A program made the translations under genes and the position numbers. A stretch of 64,000 nucleotides of DNA, taken from Prochlorococcus sp. AG-347-K19 (lineage in GTDB: Bacteria; Cyanobacteriota; Cyanobacteriia; PCC-6307; Cyanobiaceae). The stretch is from positions 186,001 to 250,000 of the forward strand of contig QCCG01000001.1 of NCBI GenBank assembly GCA_003281335.1. Reading direction: 5' to 3'. The notes under the pieces are model-generated. The model did no database searches and was not told where the DNA came from. It saw nothing but the letters and a program-made list of their open reading frames with translations. This document shows, piece after piece, positions 56,906 through 64,000 of the stretch. How positions within the stretch are numbered: the first letter of the stretch is position 1; each line of letters starts with the position of its first letter.

Positions 56906-58063
56906 ATGTACAGTACAGAATTAGGGATAAATTTTTTTGGAAATGAATCCAATAAAAAAAGACAACTCAATAAGATAGAAATACTGAAAAAGAATATTAA
57001 AAATTTAAAAATATTTCTTATAATTGCTGGCACTAACACATCACAAATTCCAGGAATTTCCGCAGCAGGTATTAATCCAAAATCGAGGAGAACAACTGCT
57101 CTCGCAGATGCTGAATTTTTACTTGAGGGTGCTTCAAAAGATCATAAATATAAATTGCCTCTTCTCAATGCAGGAGTAACTCCGGCCCTAATCAGTCATG
57201 TTTGTTCAAAGCTGATAAATACTTATCCAGTTATTGTTCCTCTGGGAATAGGAGCAAAGCCTTATTTTAATCATTTGGTTGTAGAAGATAGAAATTTGGG
57301 CCCATCAAATTGTCTTACTACTGGCAAATCGATGACTAAAGAGAGAGTTTTAAATCTCTATGAGAAAGGTCTTGCGATAGGAAAATCCTTAAAACAATCA
57401 GTTTTAATTTCTGAATCTGTACCGGGGGGCACCACAACTGCTCAGGCAGTAATGGAAGCTTTTGGTTTGCAGGCATCTAATTTAGTAGGGAGTAGTTTAT
57501 TTAAAGCTCCAAGAGAACTAAGAAGACAGGTAATTAAAAGGGGACTTTTAAATGCGAATTTCAAGGCTGATTCTGACTCTTTTGATGTTGTCGCGGCAGT
57601 AGGTGATCCTTTCCAAGCTTTTTCAATGGGTCTATTAATTGGTGCCAGGTTAGCAAAACAACCTGTAATATTGTCTGGAGGAAGTCAGATGTTAGCAGTC
57701 ATTTTGCTTGTATTAGAATTTTTAGGTGAAAAAAATAAAGATGAATTTATTGAAGATGTTTTTATTGCGACAACTCGGTGGCTTGTGAAAGATAATTCTC
57801 TAAATGATTTAGTAAATCTAATTAATGAAAAATATGATGTCAAATTATTAGGTTTAGCGAGTCCTTTAAATTTTAAATCTTCAAAATACAAAGAATTGAA
57901 GGATTATGAATTAGGTCATGTAAAAGAAGGTGTAGGTGCTGGTGGAATATCATTGCTTGCTTTCTTAGATGGATTTAAAAATGAAGAAATAGTTTCATTG
58001 TGTCAACAAAATCTGGAAATGATGAAGGGCTTAGGTCAAATTTCTTTAGAGAAGGATTGCTGA
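56906..58063 (+). CDS. cobT: nicotinate mononucleotide:base phosphoribosyltransferase (CobT-like, TIGR00303 family)
   Basis: CobT builds the lower ligand nucleotide of cobalamin or pseudocobalamin. The 385-residue protein has IAGTNTSQIPGISAAG near 39-54, SVPGGTTTAQAVMEAFG near 170-186 and VAAVGDPFQAFSMGLLIGAR near 231-249, with a C-terminal GVGAGGISLLAFLDG near 347-361. It matches the TIGR00303-type cyanobacterial form. Prochlorococcus is known to make pseudocobalamin, with adenine as the lower base. Confidence 0.88.
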   Translation: MYSTELGINFFGNESNKKRQLNKIEILKKNIKNLKIFLIIAGTNTSQIPGISAAGINPKSRRTTALADAEFLLEGASKDHKYKLPLLNAGVTPALISHVCSKLINTYPVIVPLGIGAKPYFNHLVVEDRNLGPSNCLTTGKSMTKERVLNLYEKGLAIGKSLKQSVLISESVPGGTTTAQAVMEAFGLQASNLVGSSLFKAPRELRRQVIKRGLLNANFKADSDSFDVVAAVGDPFQAFSMGLLIGARLAKQPVILSGGSQMLAVILLVLEFLGEKNKDEFIEDVFIATTRWLVKDNSLNDLVNLINEKYDVKLLGLASPLNFKSSKYKELKDYELGHVKEGVGAGGISLLAFLDGFKNEEIVSLCQQNLEMMKGLGQISLEKDC

Positions 58064-59062
58064 ATGTTTTCAAAATTTGCAACCAGAAGAGAATTTTTAA
58101 ATTGTGGTAAGCTTTCGCTTTTATTTTTCTTAAACTCTTGCAGTAATCTACCTAATAAAGTAAAAATTGCATTACAAAATTCTTTTTATCCAGAATCTTT
58201 TAAAGATACGATTCCAAAAGATTGGAAGCAGGAAAAAATTAATTTTGAAAAAATTCAGCTACAAAAAAATAGAAACACAATTTTGAATTCTGACTTTACT
58301 TTAATAAATGATGGATGGATTTCTAGTATAGATTTTTCAGAATTTGAAAAAATAAATGAATATGCACTGTTCGAAAATTTGGATAAGAGATCGATAGATT
58401 TTTTGGGAAGCTTTAATCAAAATCAGAGGAGTAAATTATTTCCTATTGGCGTAGTACCCTATACAATCATCATTAAAAATAATAAAGAATTAATAACTTC
58501 AGCAAGAACATCTTGGGATTTTCTTCTTTCTGAAAAATTAACTGGAAAAATTATTTTTCCTCAAAGTCCCAGAATAATATTTTCAATTGCTCAAAAAATT
58601 AATTCATCTAATTCTTTAAAAAAACTCAAAAGCCAAGCTATGTTATTTGATGATAAAAATATGCTCAATTGGTTGATTAATTCTGATGCTATTGTCGCAA
58701 TAGTTCCTTATAGTCTTTGTTCAAAATATTTAAAAATAGATCCAAGGCTTTCTTTAGTTTTCCCTAGCCAAGGCGTACCTTTGATGTGGCATTTTTTACT
58801 TAGTCGATCAAATCTAAATAATACAATATTAATGAAATGGATTAAATCTTTAGAAAATAAATCAATAGTAGATAAATTAGTAAGCCAGGGTTGGTATCTT
58901 CCATTCAATAGTGATTATTTGCAAAGTAAATATAAAACTGAAATGCTCCCCATCTCAGGACCTTCTGAGAAATGTTGGGAAAATAGTTGGTCTTTCCCTG
59001 TCTTAACAAATGAGCAAAAAATTAATCTTAAAAATATCTGGAATGAGTCCTTATCCCCATAA
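58064..59062 (+). CDS. extracellular solute-binding lipoprotein-like protein (PotD-like)
   Basis: This 332-residue protein has a signal sequence with a lipobox-like LNSCSN near 23-28 (RREF start). The mature part looks like a type II periplasmic binding protein: TLINDGWIS near 80-88, FPIGVVPYTIIIKN near 126-139, WDFLLSEKLTGKIIFPQSPR near 151-169 and AIVAIVPYS near 211-219. PotD-like proteins bind polyamines or metals. No transporter genes adjoin. It starts directly after the cobT stop. Confidence 0.7.
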   Translation: MFSKFATRREFLNCGKLSLLFFLNSCSNLPNKVKIALQNSFYPESFKDTIPKDWKQEKINFEKIQLQKNRNTILNSDFTLINDGWISSIDFSEFEKINEYALFENLDKRSIDFLGSFNQNQRSKLFPIGVVPYTIIIKNNKELITSARTSWDFLLSEKLTGKIIFPQSPRIIFSIAQKINSSNSLKKLKSQAMLFDDKNMLNWLINSDAIVAIVPYSLCSKYLKIDPRLSLVFPSQGVPLMWHFLLSRSNLNNTILMKWIKSLENKSIVDKLVSQGWYLPFNSDYLQSKYKTEMLPISGPSEKCWENSWSFPVLTNEQKINLKNIWNESLSP

Positions 59063-60193
59063 TCTTTTTGTAGGATTTTCAATTAATAAGTTATGAGTTT
59101 CTTTTAATAAATTCGGTATATCTAATTTACTAGGACATTTAGGAACACATTTATTACATTCTTGACAAAATGAGGAATTTTTTTCTTCCCACCAGTGGCC
59201 AGCTTTTCCTATTAAATTGTATCTTTCTTTTGAAAATTCTAATTGGCCATAACCAATAGATATATTTCTTAAACGAAGTATTTCTGGAATAGGCACTTCA
59301 TTTGGACATGGAAGACAAGATCTACATTGTTCACATTTGGTTGAGTTTAATCTTTCATTAGAAAGTTCCTCAATTTTATTAAGGGCGCTTTTTTCAAGTT
59401 TTGTAAGCTTCTCAAATGAGTTTCTAAGTTTATGCGCAAATTCAAAATCTTTTTTGTTTGTCGCCCCCAAGGATAAAGTTGTAATGCCTTTTGCGAGAAG
59501 AAATCGATACGCTAATTCTAATGGATGAAAAGGCTTAGAGGCCTCTATCAAAATATCACTTGGAGAATATAATCTACCGCCTTTATCTGCAGGTGATATT
59601 GCTAAAACTCCCATACCTTTTTTTATAGCTTCCTCTGCTAAAGCAATCTTAGATTGATCTAAATAATGTAAATGAAGACTACAAAAAGTAAAAACTTCAC
59701 AGTTAATTGCATCTTGAATTAGTGAATAACTTCCGTGAGAACTAAAACCCACTTGATCAACTAGTTCCTTCTCAAGTATCCAAGAAATGAATTTCTTACC
59801 CTCTCCAGAAAGAACCCAATCTAGATGTTGTTTTAAGTTGAGTCCGTGAATTGCAAGATTATTAATTTTCTCGCGATTTAAATTTTTAAGAGACTTTTTA
59901 AAATTATTTTTTAAAAAGTCAAAATCACCCTTTGGTAAAACTTTGGAAGTAATCACCCAATTTTTTTCTTTTATATTCTCTTCTATTGCTAATTTTTTTA
60001 TTGAATTTCCAATAAGTGATTCAGCATCACCATAAGAGGGTGCTGTTTCTATGTGGTTAATTCCTACATAATATGCATTTTTTATTATGCTATACATTTT
60101 TTCTAGACTTTCAGTTGCTCGCATTGTCCCCAAAGTGAATAAGCTCACTTTCGCCCCTCTACCAAATGATCTTTTTTGTGAATTAATAATCAT
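59051..60193 (-). CDS. aldo/keto reductase with C-terminal two-cluster ferredoxin-like domain
   Basis: The N-terminal 280 residues form an AKR barrel (HIETAPSYGDAE near 47-58, WVITSKVL near 78-85, AIHGLNLKQHLDW near 113-125). The C-terminal 100 residues have CEQCRSCLPCPNEVPIPE near 287-304 and CQECNKCVPKCPSKLDIPN near 345-363, each resembling a [4Fe-4S] site. Such proteins may link NAD(P)H or ferredoxin to an unknown carbonyl substrate. It overlaps the binding-protein gene by 12 bases at the end. Confidence 0.85.
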   Translation of the reverse strand: MIINSQKRSFGRGAKVSLFTLGTMRATESLEKMYSIIKNAYYVGINHIETAPSYGDAESLIGNSIKKLAIEENIKEKNWVITSKVLPKGDFDFLKNNFKKSLKNLNREKINNLAIHGLNLKQHLDWVLSGEGKKFISWILEKELVDQVGFSSHGSYSLIQDAINCEVFTFCSLHLHYLDQSKIALAEEAIKKGMGVLAISPADKGGRLYSPSDILIEASKPFHPLELAYRFLLAKGITTLSLGATNKKDFEFAHKLRNSFEKLTKLEKSALNKIEELSNERLNSTKCEQCRSCLPCPNEVPIPEILRLRNISIGYGQLEFSKERYNLIGKAGHWWEEKNSSFCQECNKCVPKCPSKLDIPNLLKETHNLLIENPTKRLWG

Positions 60194-60303
60194 CTAAATA
60201 TGATCAATTTCTTTTTATTTACTCTTTAATTTATTTATAGTTGAAAATGATTTAAAGTAAATTAAAGTAACTACAAAATTTTGCAAAAATATTTTTTTAA
60301 ACT

Positions 60304-60957
60304 ATGTTTACAGGAATAATTCAATCAGTTGGAAAACTAAGACAAGAAAAAAATATTTTAGAAATTGAAATTCTAGATAATTTATTTGATATGGCAATTG
60401 GTGACAGCATAGCTGTTGATGGAATTTGTTTGACAGTTAAAGAGATTTTTCAAAATAAATTTACTGTTGATGTTAGTGAGGAGACATTAAAAAAAACAAC
60501 TTTAGGAGTAAAGTCGAACTTGAATCAGATTGTTAATTTGGAGCCAGCTCTTAGGGTGTCTGACCGTCTAGGAGGGCATATAGTCAGTGGACATGTCGAT
60601 GGCCTTGGAACAGTTGAGAATATAGAAAAATTAGAGAAATCTTGGCTCTTATCAATAAAGTGGAAAAATAATAATTTTTCAAAATATGTAGTTAATAAAG
60701 GGAGTATTTGTGTGAATGGTATAAGTCTTACAATTGCAAAATATGAGCGGGAAGGAGAAATATTTACTATTGCGATAATTCCTCATACTTGGCATAACAC
60801 AAATCTGAATAAATTAAATATCGGTGACAGCGTAAACCTTGAAGCAGATGCACTAATTAAATATGTAGAGAAATTACTTTTATTTAATAAAAATAGTAAT
60901 CAAGATTTATCTTCTAATAATATTTCTTCCGAGTGGCTTAAAGAAAACGGTTGGTAA
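60304..60957 (+). CDS. ribE: riboflavin synthase
   Basis: The enzyme dismutates two lumazines to riboflavin. The 217-residue protein has two similar barrels. The first begins MFTGIIQSVGKL, with AVDGICLTVKEIF near 37-49 and GGHIVSGHVDGLGTVEN near 96-112. The second has GSICVNGISLTIAKY near 137-151 and HTWHNTNLNKLNIGDSVNLE near 161-180. This is the trimeric alpha-type enzyme. Confidence 0.95.
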   Translation: MFTGIIQSVGKLRQEKNILEIEILDNLFDMAIGDSIAVDGICLTVKEIFQNKFTVDVSEETLKKTTLGVKSNLNQIVNLEPALRVSDRLGGHIVSGHVDGLGTVENIEKLEKSWLLSIKWKNNNFSKYVVNKGSICVNGISLTIAKYEREGEIFTIAIIPHTWHNTNLNKLNIGDSVNLEADALIKYVEKLLLFNKNSNQDLSSNNISSEWLKENGW

Positions 60958-60967
60958 AATATATTGT

Positions 60968-61321
60968 TTAATTTAATGGAATCAGATAAATTGTTTTTGA
61001 CTCTTTTTTAAGATCGATTTTAAATTCCTGACCAGGTTCTAGACCTAATTTTTTAGTGTAGGCATGACCAATTAATAGGTTCCCATTGCCATGAACTTTA
61101 GTTTTGAATTCTGTCTGTCTGCCTCTTGAAGCTCTATTACCATTTTTACCCTGACGACCATTTCCTATTTTGTAACCCTTAGCTTCTATAAGCGCCCTAT
61201 AAAAACTTTTTCTTAAGATTCTTCCACTAGGACCTACGTACCCACAACCTTTTGCTATCTCATCTTCAGATTTTTTACTTAATAACTTTGCTTTTTCAAG
61301 AAGTTCTTTTCCTTCTAGCAT
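60968..61321 (-). CDS. cyAbrB-type transcription regulator
   Basis: This 117-residue cyanobacterial AbrB protein contains SEDEIAKGCGYVGPSGRILRK near 17-37, AKGYKIGNGRQ near 48-58 and the AbrB-like C-terminal swapped-hairpin with NGNLLIGHAYTKKLGLEPGQ near 79-98. cyAbrB proteins modulate nitrogen, carbon and redox genes. It lies between ribE (convergent) and the cytochrome oxidase genes. Confidence 0.9.
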   Translation of the reverse strand: MLEGKELLEKAKLLSKKSEDEIAKGCGYVGPSGRILRKSFYRALIEAKGYKIGNGRQGKNGNRASRGRQTEFKTKVHGNGNLLIGHAYTKKLGLEPGQEFKIDLKKESKTIYLIPLN

Positions 61322-61418
61322 TATCTGACAAATTCATAATTATATATTCTTACTAAAAAGGAGAACTGTGGCAATATAAATTAATAAAAAATATATTTAA
61401 TTTTTTAAATTTAGTTTT

Positions 61419-62021
61419 TTATAAAAGATACAAAATAATAAATAAAACAACCCATATTCCATCTACAAAATGCCAGTACAATTCAACAGCTTCCAATGGA
61501 AACATATTTTGACTGGTTAATCTTCCGCCATTTATTCTTGATTGCCAAGCAATAATTAAAATCATTAAAGTGCCTAAAGTCACATGTAATCCATGAAAAC
61601 CAGTAAGTGCATAAAAAGTACTTGCAAATAAATTATCGGTTAATCCAAAAGGTAAATGAAAATATTCAAATAATTGACATATTAAAAATATAATTCCAAG
61701 AAAAGCAGTAAAAAATAACCATTTTTGGGAATCTGAGTTTTTATCTTTTAAAAGTGCTTTGCCTGCTTTATGGAAAGTTGCACTACTAACAAGTAACAAA
61801 ATTGTATTGAGAGTAGGTATTGGTAGTTCTAATTCATAAATAGCACCATCTGGTAATGGATTTACTGCTTTATAAGTTAAATAAGCAGCAAAGAATCCAG
61901 CAAAAGTCATTCCGTCCGCAATTAGGAAAGTTATAAGACCAAACATTCTGAAGTCTTCATGTGTTTCATTAACTTCAGAATTATTTTTTTGAATTTCTTT
62001 TGAGCTATCTAGTGTTGTCAT
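61419..62021 (-). CDS. ctaE: cytochrome c oxidase subunit III
   Basis: This 200-residue protein has five to six membrane helices with FFAAYLTYKAVNP near 43-55, a TILLLVSSATFHKAG stretch near 72-86, LTGFHGLHVTLGTLM near 138-152 and the terminal EAVELYWHFVDGIWVVLFIILY, typical of CoxC/CtaE. It is the last gene of the ctaC-ctaD-ctaE operon read on the minus strand, six bases after ctaD. Confidence 0.94.
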   Translation of the reverse strand: MTTLDSSKEIQKNNSEVNETHEDFRMFGLITFLIADGMTFAGFFAAYLTYKAVNPLPDGAIYELELPIPTLNTILLLVSSATFHKAGKALLKDKNSDSQKWLFFTAFLGIIFLICQLFEYFHLPFGLTDNLFASTFYALTGFHGLHVTLGTLMILIIAWQSRINGGRLTSQNMFPLEAVELYWHFVDGIWVVLFIILYLL

Positions 62022-62027
62022 ATGTTT

Positions 62028-63653
62028 TTATTTCTGTTCAGAAATTTCTTTACCGTAACCATATGGTTCTTCAACTAATGGAGCTTCTCCTTCCCAATTT
62101 TCAACTGGAGGTGGAGAAGATGTTAACCATTCAGGTGTAAGAGCATTCCAAGGATTATCTCCAGCATTTTTTCCATTTCTCACACTAAGGAATACGTTAA
62201 TTAAAAAAGGAATTGTACTTATAGCCATCAAAAGAGCCCCAAGGCTACTAATTTGATTAACGAACTGGAATTGAGGATCATATTCTGCAACTCTTCTTGG
62301 CATTCCATTTAAACCAAGCCAATGTTGAGGAGCGAAGCATAAGTTAAATCCAATAAAAGTAATGATAAAGTGTAAAATTCCTAATTTTTCATTGAGCATT
62401 TTCCCAGTTACTTTGGGGAACCAATGATAAATGGAAGAGAAAATAATAAAAACAGTCCCTCCATAAACTATGTAATGAAAATGGGCTACAACGAAATAGG
62501 TATCATGTACGTGAATATCGAAAGGTACCTGTGCCAAAGCAACTCCTGTAATACCTCCAAAAACAAAATTTATAATAAATCCGCAAGAGAATAACATTGC
62601 ACTATTAATGGAAATTTTACCTCCCCATAATGTTGCAACCCAATTAAAAAATTTTATACCTGTCGGAACAGCAATAAATGCTGTGGCGATAGTAAAGAAT
62701 AATCTCATCCAAGGTGGCGTTCCACTCGTAAACATATGATGCGCCCAAACAACTAAACCCAAAACTACTATCCCCATTATTGAAAAAACCATTGTTGTAT
62801 ATCCAAAAAGTGGTTTTCTAGCATGTACAGGAAGTATTTCACTAACTAAACCAAAGGCAGGAAGGACCATAATGTATACAGCTGGATGAGAATAAAACCA
62901 AAATAAATGCTGATAAACTACGACATTGCCTCCTAAAACAGGATTGAAAAAACCTGTATTAGCGATGATATCGAAGCTAAGTAGAATTAAAGTGCCTGCT
63001 AAAACAGGAGTTGACAAAACAACTAATAGACTTGTTCCAAGCATTGCCCAACAATACATTGGCAATTGCATAAGCTTTAATCCTGGCCTTCTTAGTTTGA
63101 TAATGGTCGCGATAAAGTTTATTCCACCAAATATAGAGCTGCCTCCAAGTAATAGAACGCTCAGAATCCAAATAATTTGTCCCGATTGAGGAGTAGTTAT
63201 GCTCAAAGGAGGATAAGCCGTCCAGCCAGCCTGAGCAGCACCCTCAACAAAATAGCTTGCTACCAGCATCAAACCAGAAGGAGGAATTAACCAAAAAGCA
63301 ACAGCATTTAATCTTGGGAATGCCATATCTCTTGCACCTACATAAAATGGAATTAAATAATTTCCAAAAGCACCATTAACTACAGGCACTATCCAAAGGA
63401 ATATCATTATTGTTCCGTGTAGAGTTAAAACTTGGTTATAAACATCTCTAGGCATAAAGTCAGACATTGGACTAGCTAGTTCAATTCTAATGGCGCTCGC
63501 TAAGGTTCCTCCAATTAAATAGAAGAGAAAACCGCAGACTAAGTATTGTATTCCAATTACTTTATGATCAAGGCTAAAACTAAAGTATCTAAGCCAGCCT
63601 TTAGGTTGAAGGCTTTCATTATTAGTTTTTTGTGGATCAATTGATATTGTCAT
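62028..63653 (-). CDS. ctaD: cytochrome c oxidase subunit I
   Basis: This 541-residue protein carries the haem a, haem a3 and CuB sites. His ligands appear in LTLHGTIMIFLW near 73-84, LFWFYSHPAVYIMVLPAFG near 248-266, HHMFTSG near 303-309 and VAHFHYIVYGG near 387-397; the Tyr of the His-Tyr crosslink is in YSHPAVY. About 12 membrane helices fit the family. It acts as the terminal respiratory oxidase. Its ATG overlaps the ctaC stop. Confidence 0.97.
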   Translation of the reverse strand: MTISIDPQKTNNESLQPKGWLRYFSFSLDHKVIGIQYLVCGFLFYLIGGTLASAIRIELASPMSDFMPRDVYNQVLTLHGTIMIFLWIVPVVNGAFGNYLIPFYVGARDMAFPRLNAVAFWLIPPSGLMLVASYFVEGAAQAGWTAYPPLSITTPQSGQIIWILSVLLLGGSSIFGGINFIATIIKLRRPGLKLMQLPMYCWAMLGTSLLVVLSTPVLAGTLILLSFDIIANTGFFNPVLGGNVVVYQHLFWFYSHPAVYIMVLPAFGLVSEILPVHARKPLFGYTTMVFSIMGIVVLGLVVWAHHMFTSGTPPWMRLFFTIATAFIAVPTGIKFFNWVATLWGGKISINSAMLFSCGFIINFVFGGITGVALAQVPFDIHVHDTYFVVAHFHYIVYGGTVFIIFSSIYHWFPKVTGKMLNEKLGILHFIITFIGFNLCFAPQHWLGLNGMPRRVAEYDPQFQFVNQISSLGALLMAISTIPFLINVFLSVRNGKNAGDNPWNALTPEWLTSSPPPVENWEGEAPLVEEPYGYGKEISEQK

Positions 63654-64000
63654 AAATTTACCTCTGATTTTTTATTTTTGTTAAACCATTCGTTGTAATC
63701 AGATTCTTCTTCAACAATTATGGAGGCTCTCATCCCTCCATGATATGGGCCACATAATTCTGCGCAAATTATCGGATATTTCCCTACTTTTGTAGGAGTG
63801 AAATTCAGAATAGTAGGTTGCCCAGGAATAATATCCTGTTTAATTCTGAACTCTGGCACCCAAAAAGCATGAATAACATCTTTGGATTCCATTTTCATTG
63901 ATACTTTTTGATCAACAGGAACATGTAGTTCTCCTGATATGAAATTGCCCTTGGGATAATTGAATAGAAATGCAAATTGCATAGCTGAAACTTCAATTGA
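63650..64000 (-). CDS. ctaC: cytochrome c oxidase subunit II (C-terminal part, cut by window)
   Basis: The frame is open to the right edge (codons before the ATG at 63982 read SIEVSA), so the true start is outside. The visible part has MQFAFLFNYP, DVIHAFWVPEFRIKQDIIPG and the CuA site PIICAELCGPYHGGMRASI with its Cys pair, His and Met ligands. The end is charged. First gene of the ctaCDE operon. Confidence 0.95.
   Translation of the reverse strand, partial: SIEVSAMQFAFLFNYPKGNFISGELHVPVDQKVSMKMESKDVIHAFWVPEFRIKQDIIPGQPTILNFTPTKVGKYPIICAELCGPYHGGMRASIIVEEESDYNEWFNKNKKSEVNL

Overview
The window looks like chromosomal DNA of a high-light-adapted Prochlorococcus. By eye the composition is very AT-rich, genes are packed tightly on both strands, and many genes start with TTG or GTG. 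Gene content is that of a streamlined marine cyanobacterium: chlorophyll synthase (chlG), NDH-1 subunit NdhB, PipX/PipY, cyAbrB, SepF, MenG, pseudocobalamin genes (cobI, cobT) and an aa3-type cytochrome oxidase cluster. The species call is inference from content and composition; no database was searched.

Region 1 (1 to about 8,000) is an integrated mobile island beside tRNA-Thr(GGT). Its recombination and replication side lies next to the tRNA: a tyrosine recombinase, a zinc-ribbon protein, a small basic protein, an excisionase-like DNA-binding protein and a RepA-like ATPase, all on the minus strand. The cargo side, on the plus strand, holds the C-terminal part of a large DUF1998 helicase/nuclease protein that runs off the left edge, and a UvrD-type helicase with a RelE-like N-terminal domain. 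The layout matches the tRNA-targeting integrative elements of Prochlorococcus called tycheposons. The helicase pair is the best candidate in the window for an undescribed (defence) system. Its arginine codons (CGN-rich) differ from those of the flanking genes (mostly AGA).

Region 2 (8,003 to 33,124) is core genome: tRNA-Thr and tRNA-Tyr; aroQ-miaE-cobI-DUF1823; der-ecfT; pipX-pipY; sepF-proC; a minus-strand block of glycosyltransferase, recO, deoC-like and hpf; lipB, acyl-CoA/ACP synthetase, YlqD-like, pdhC and queA; the sulfur amino-acid block cysK with two Cys/Met-metabolism PLP enzymes; rpsD; and yidD, glutaredoxin-like, murE, SDR and a class V aminotransferase.

Region 3 (33,161 to 49,638) holds arsM, a DUF4278 small protein with a structured leader, nfu, mqo, lepA, an orphan ABC permease, trmH, a DCC-DUF2805-DUF2256-photolyase cluster, two very small genes (one apparently needing a -1 frameshift), rsmB, a class A PBP, chlG, DUF2862, hisF, menG and a DciA-like gene.

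Region 4 (49,669 to 64,000) holds birA, an ABC ATPase, ndhB, topA, a lipoprotein with a near-perfect 99-bp tandem repeat, a DUF2232 membrane protein, cobT, a solute-binding lipoprotein, an aldo/keto reductase with ferredoxin-like clusters, ribE, cyabrB and ctaE-ctaD-ctaC. The last gene is cut by the right edge.

Once the small genes are placed, no gene-free stretch exceeds about 220 bases. The longer gaps (34,206-34,461; 21,840-22,057; 52,645-52,819; 6,075-6,225; 13,861-14,012) hold promoters, hairpins or GC-rich motifs and are described below.
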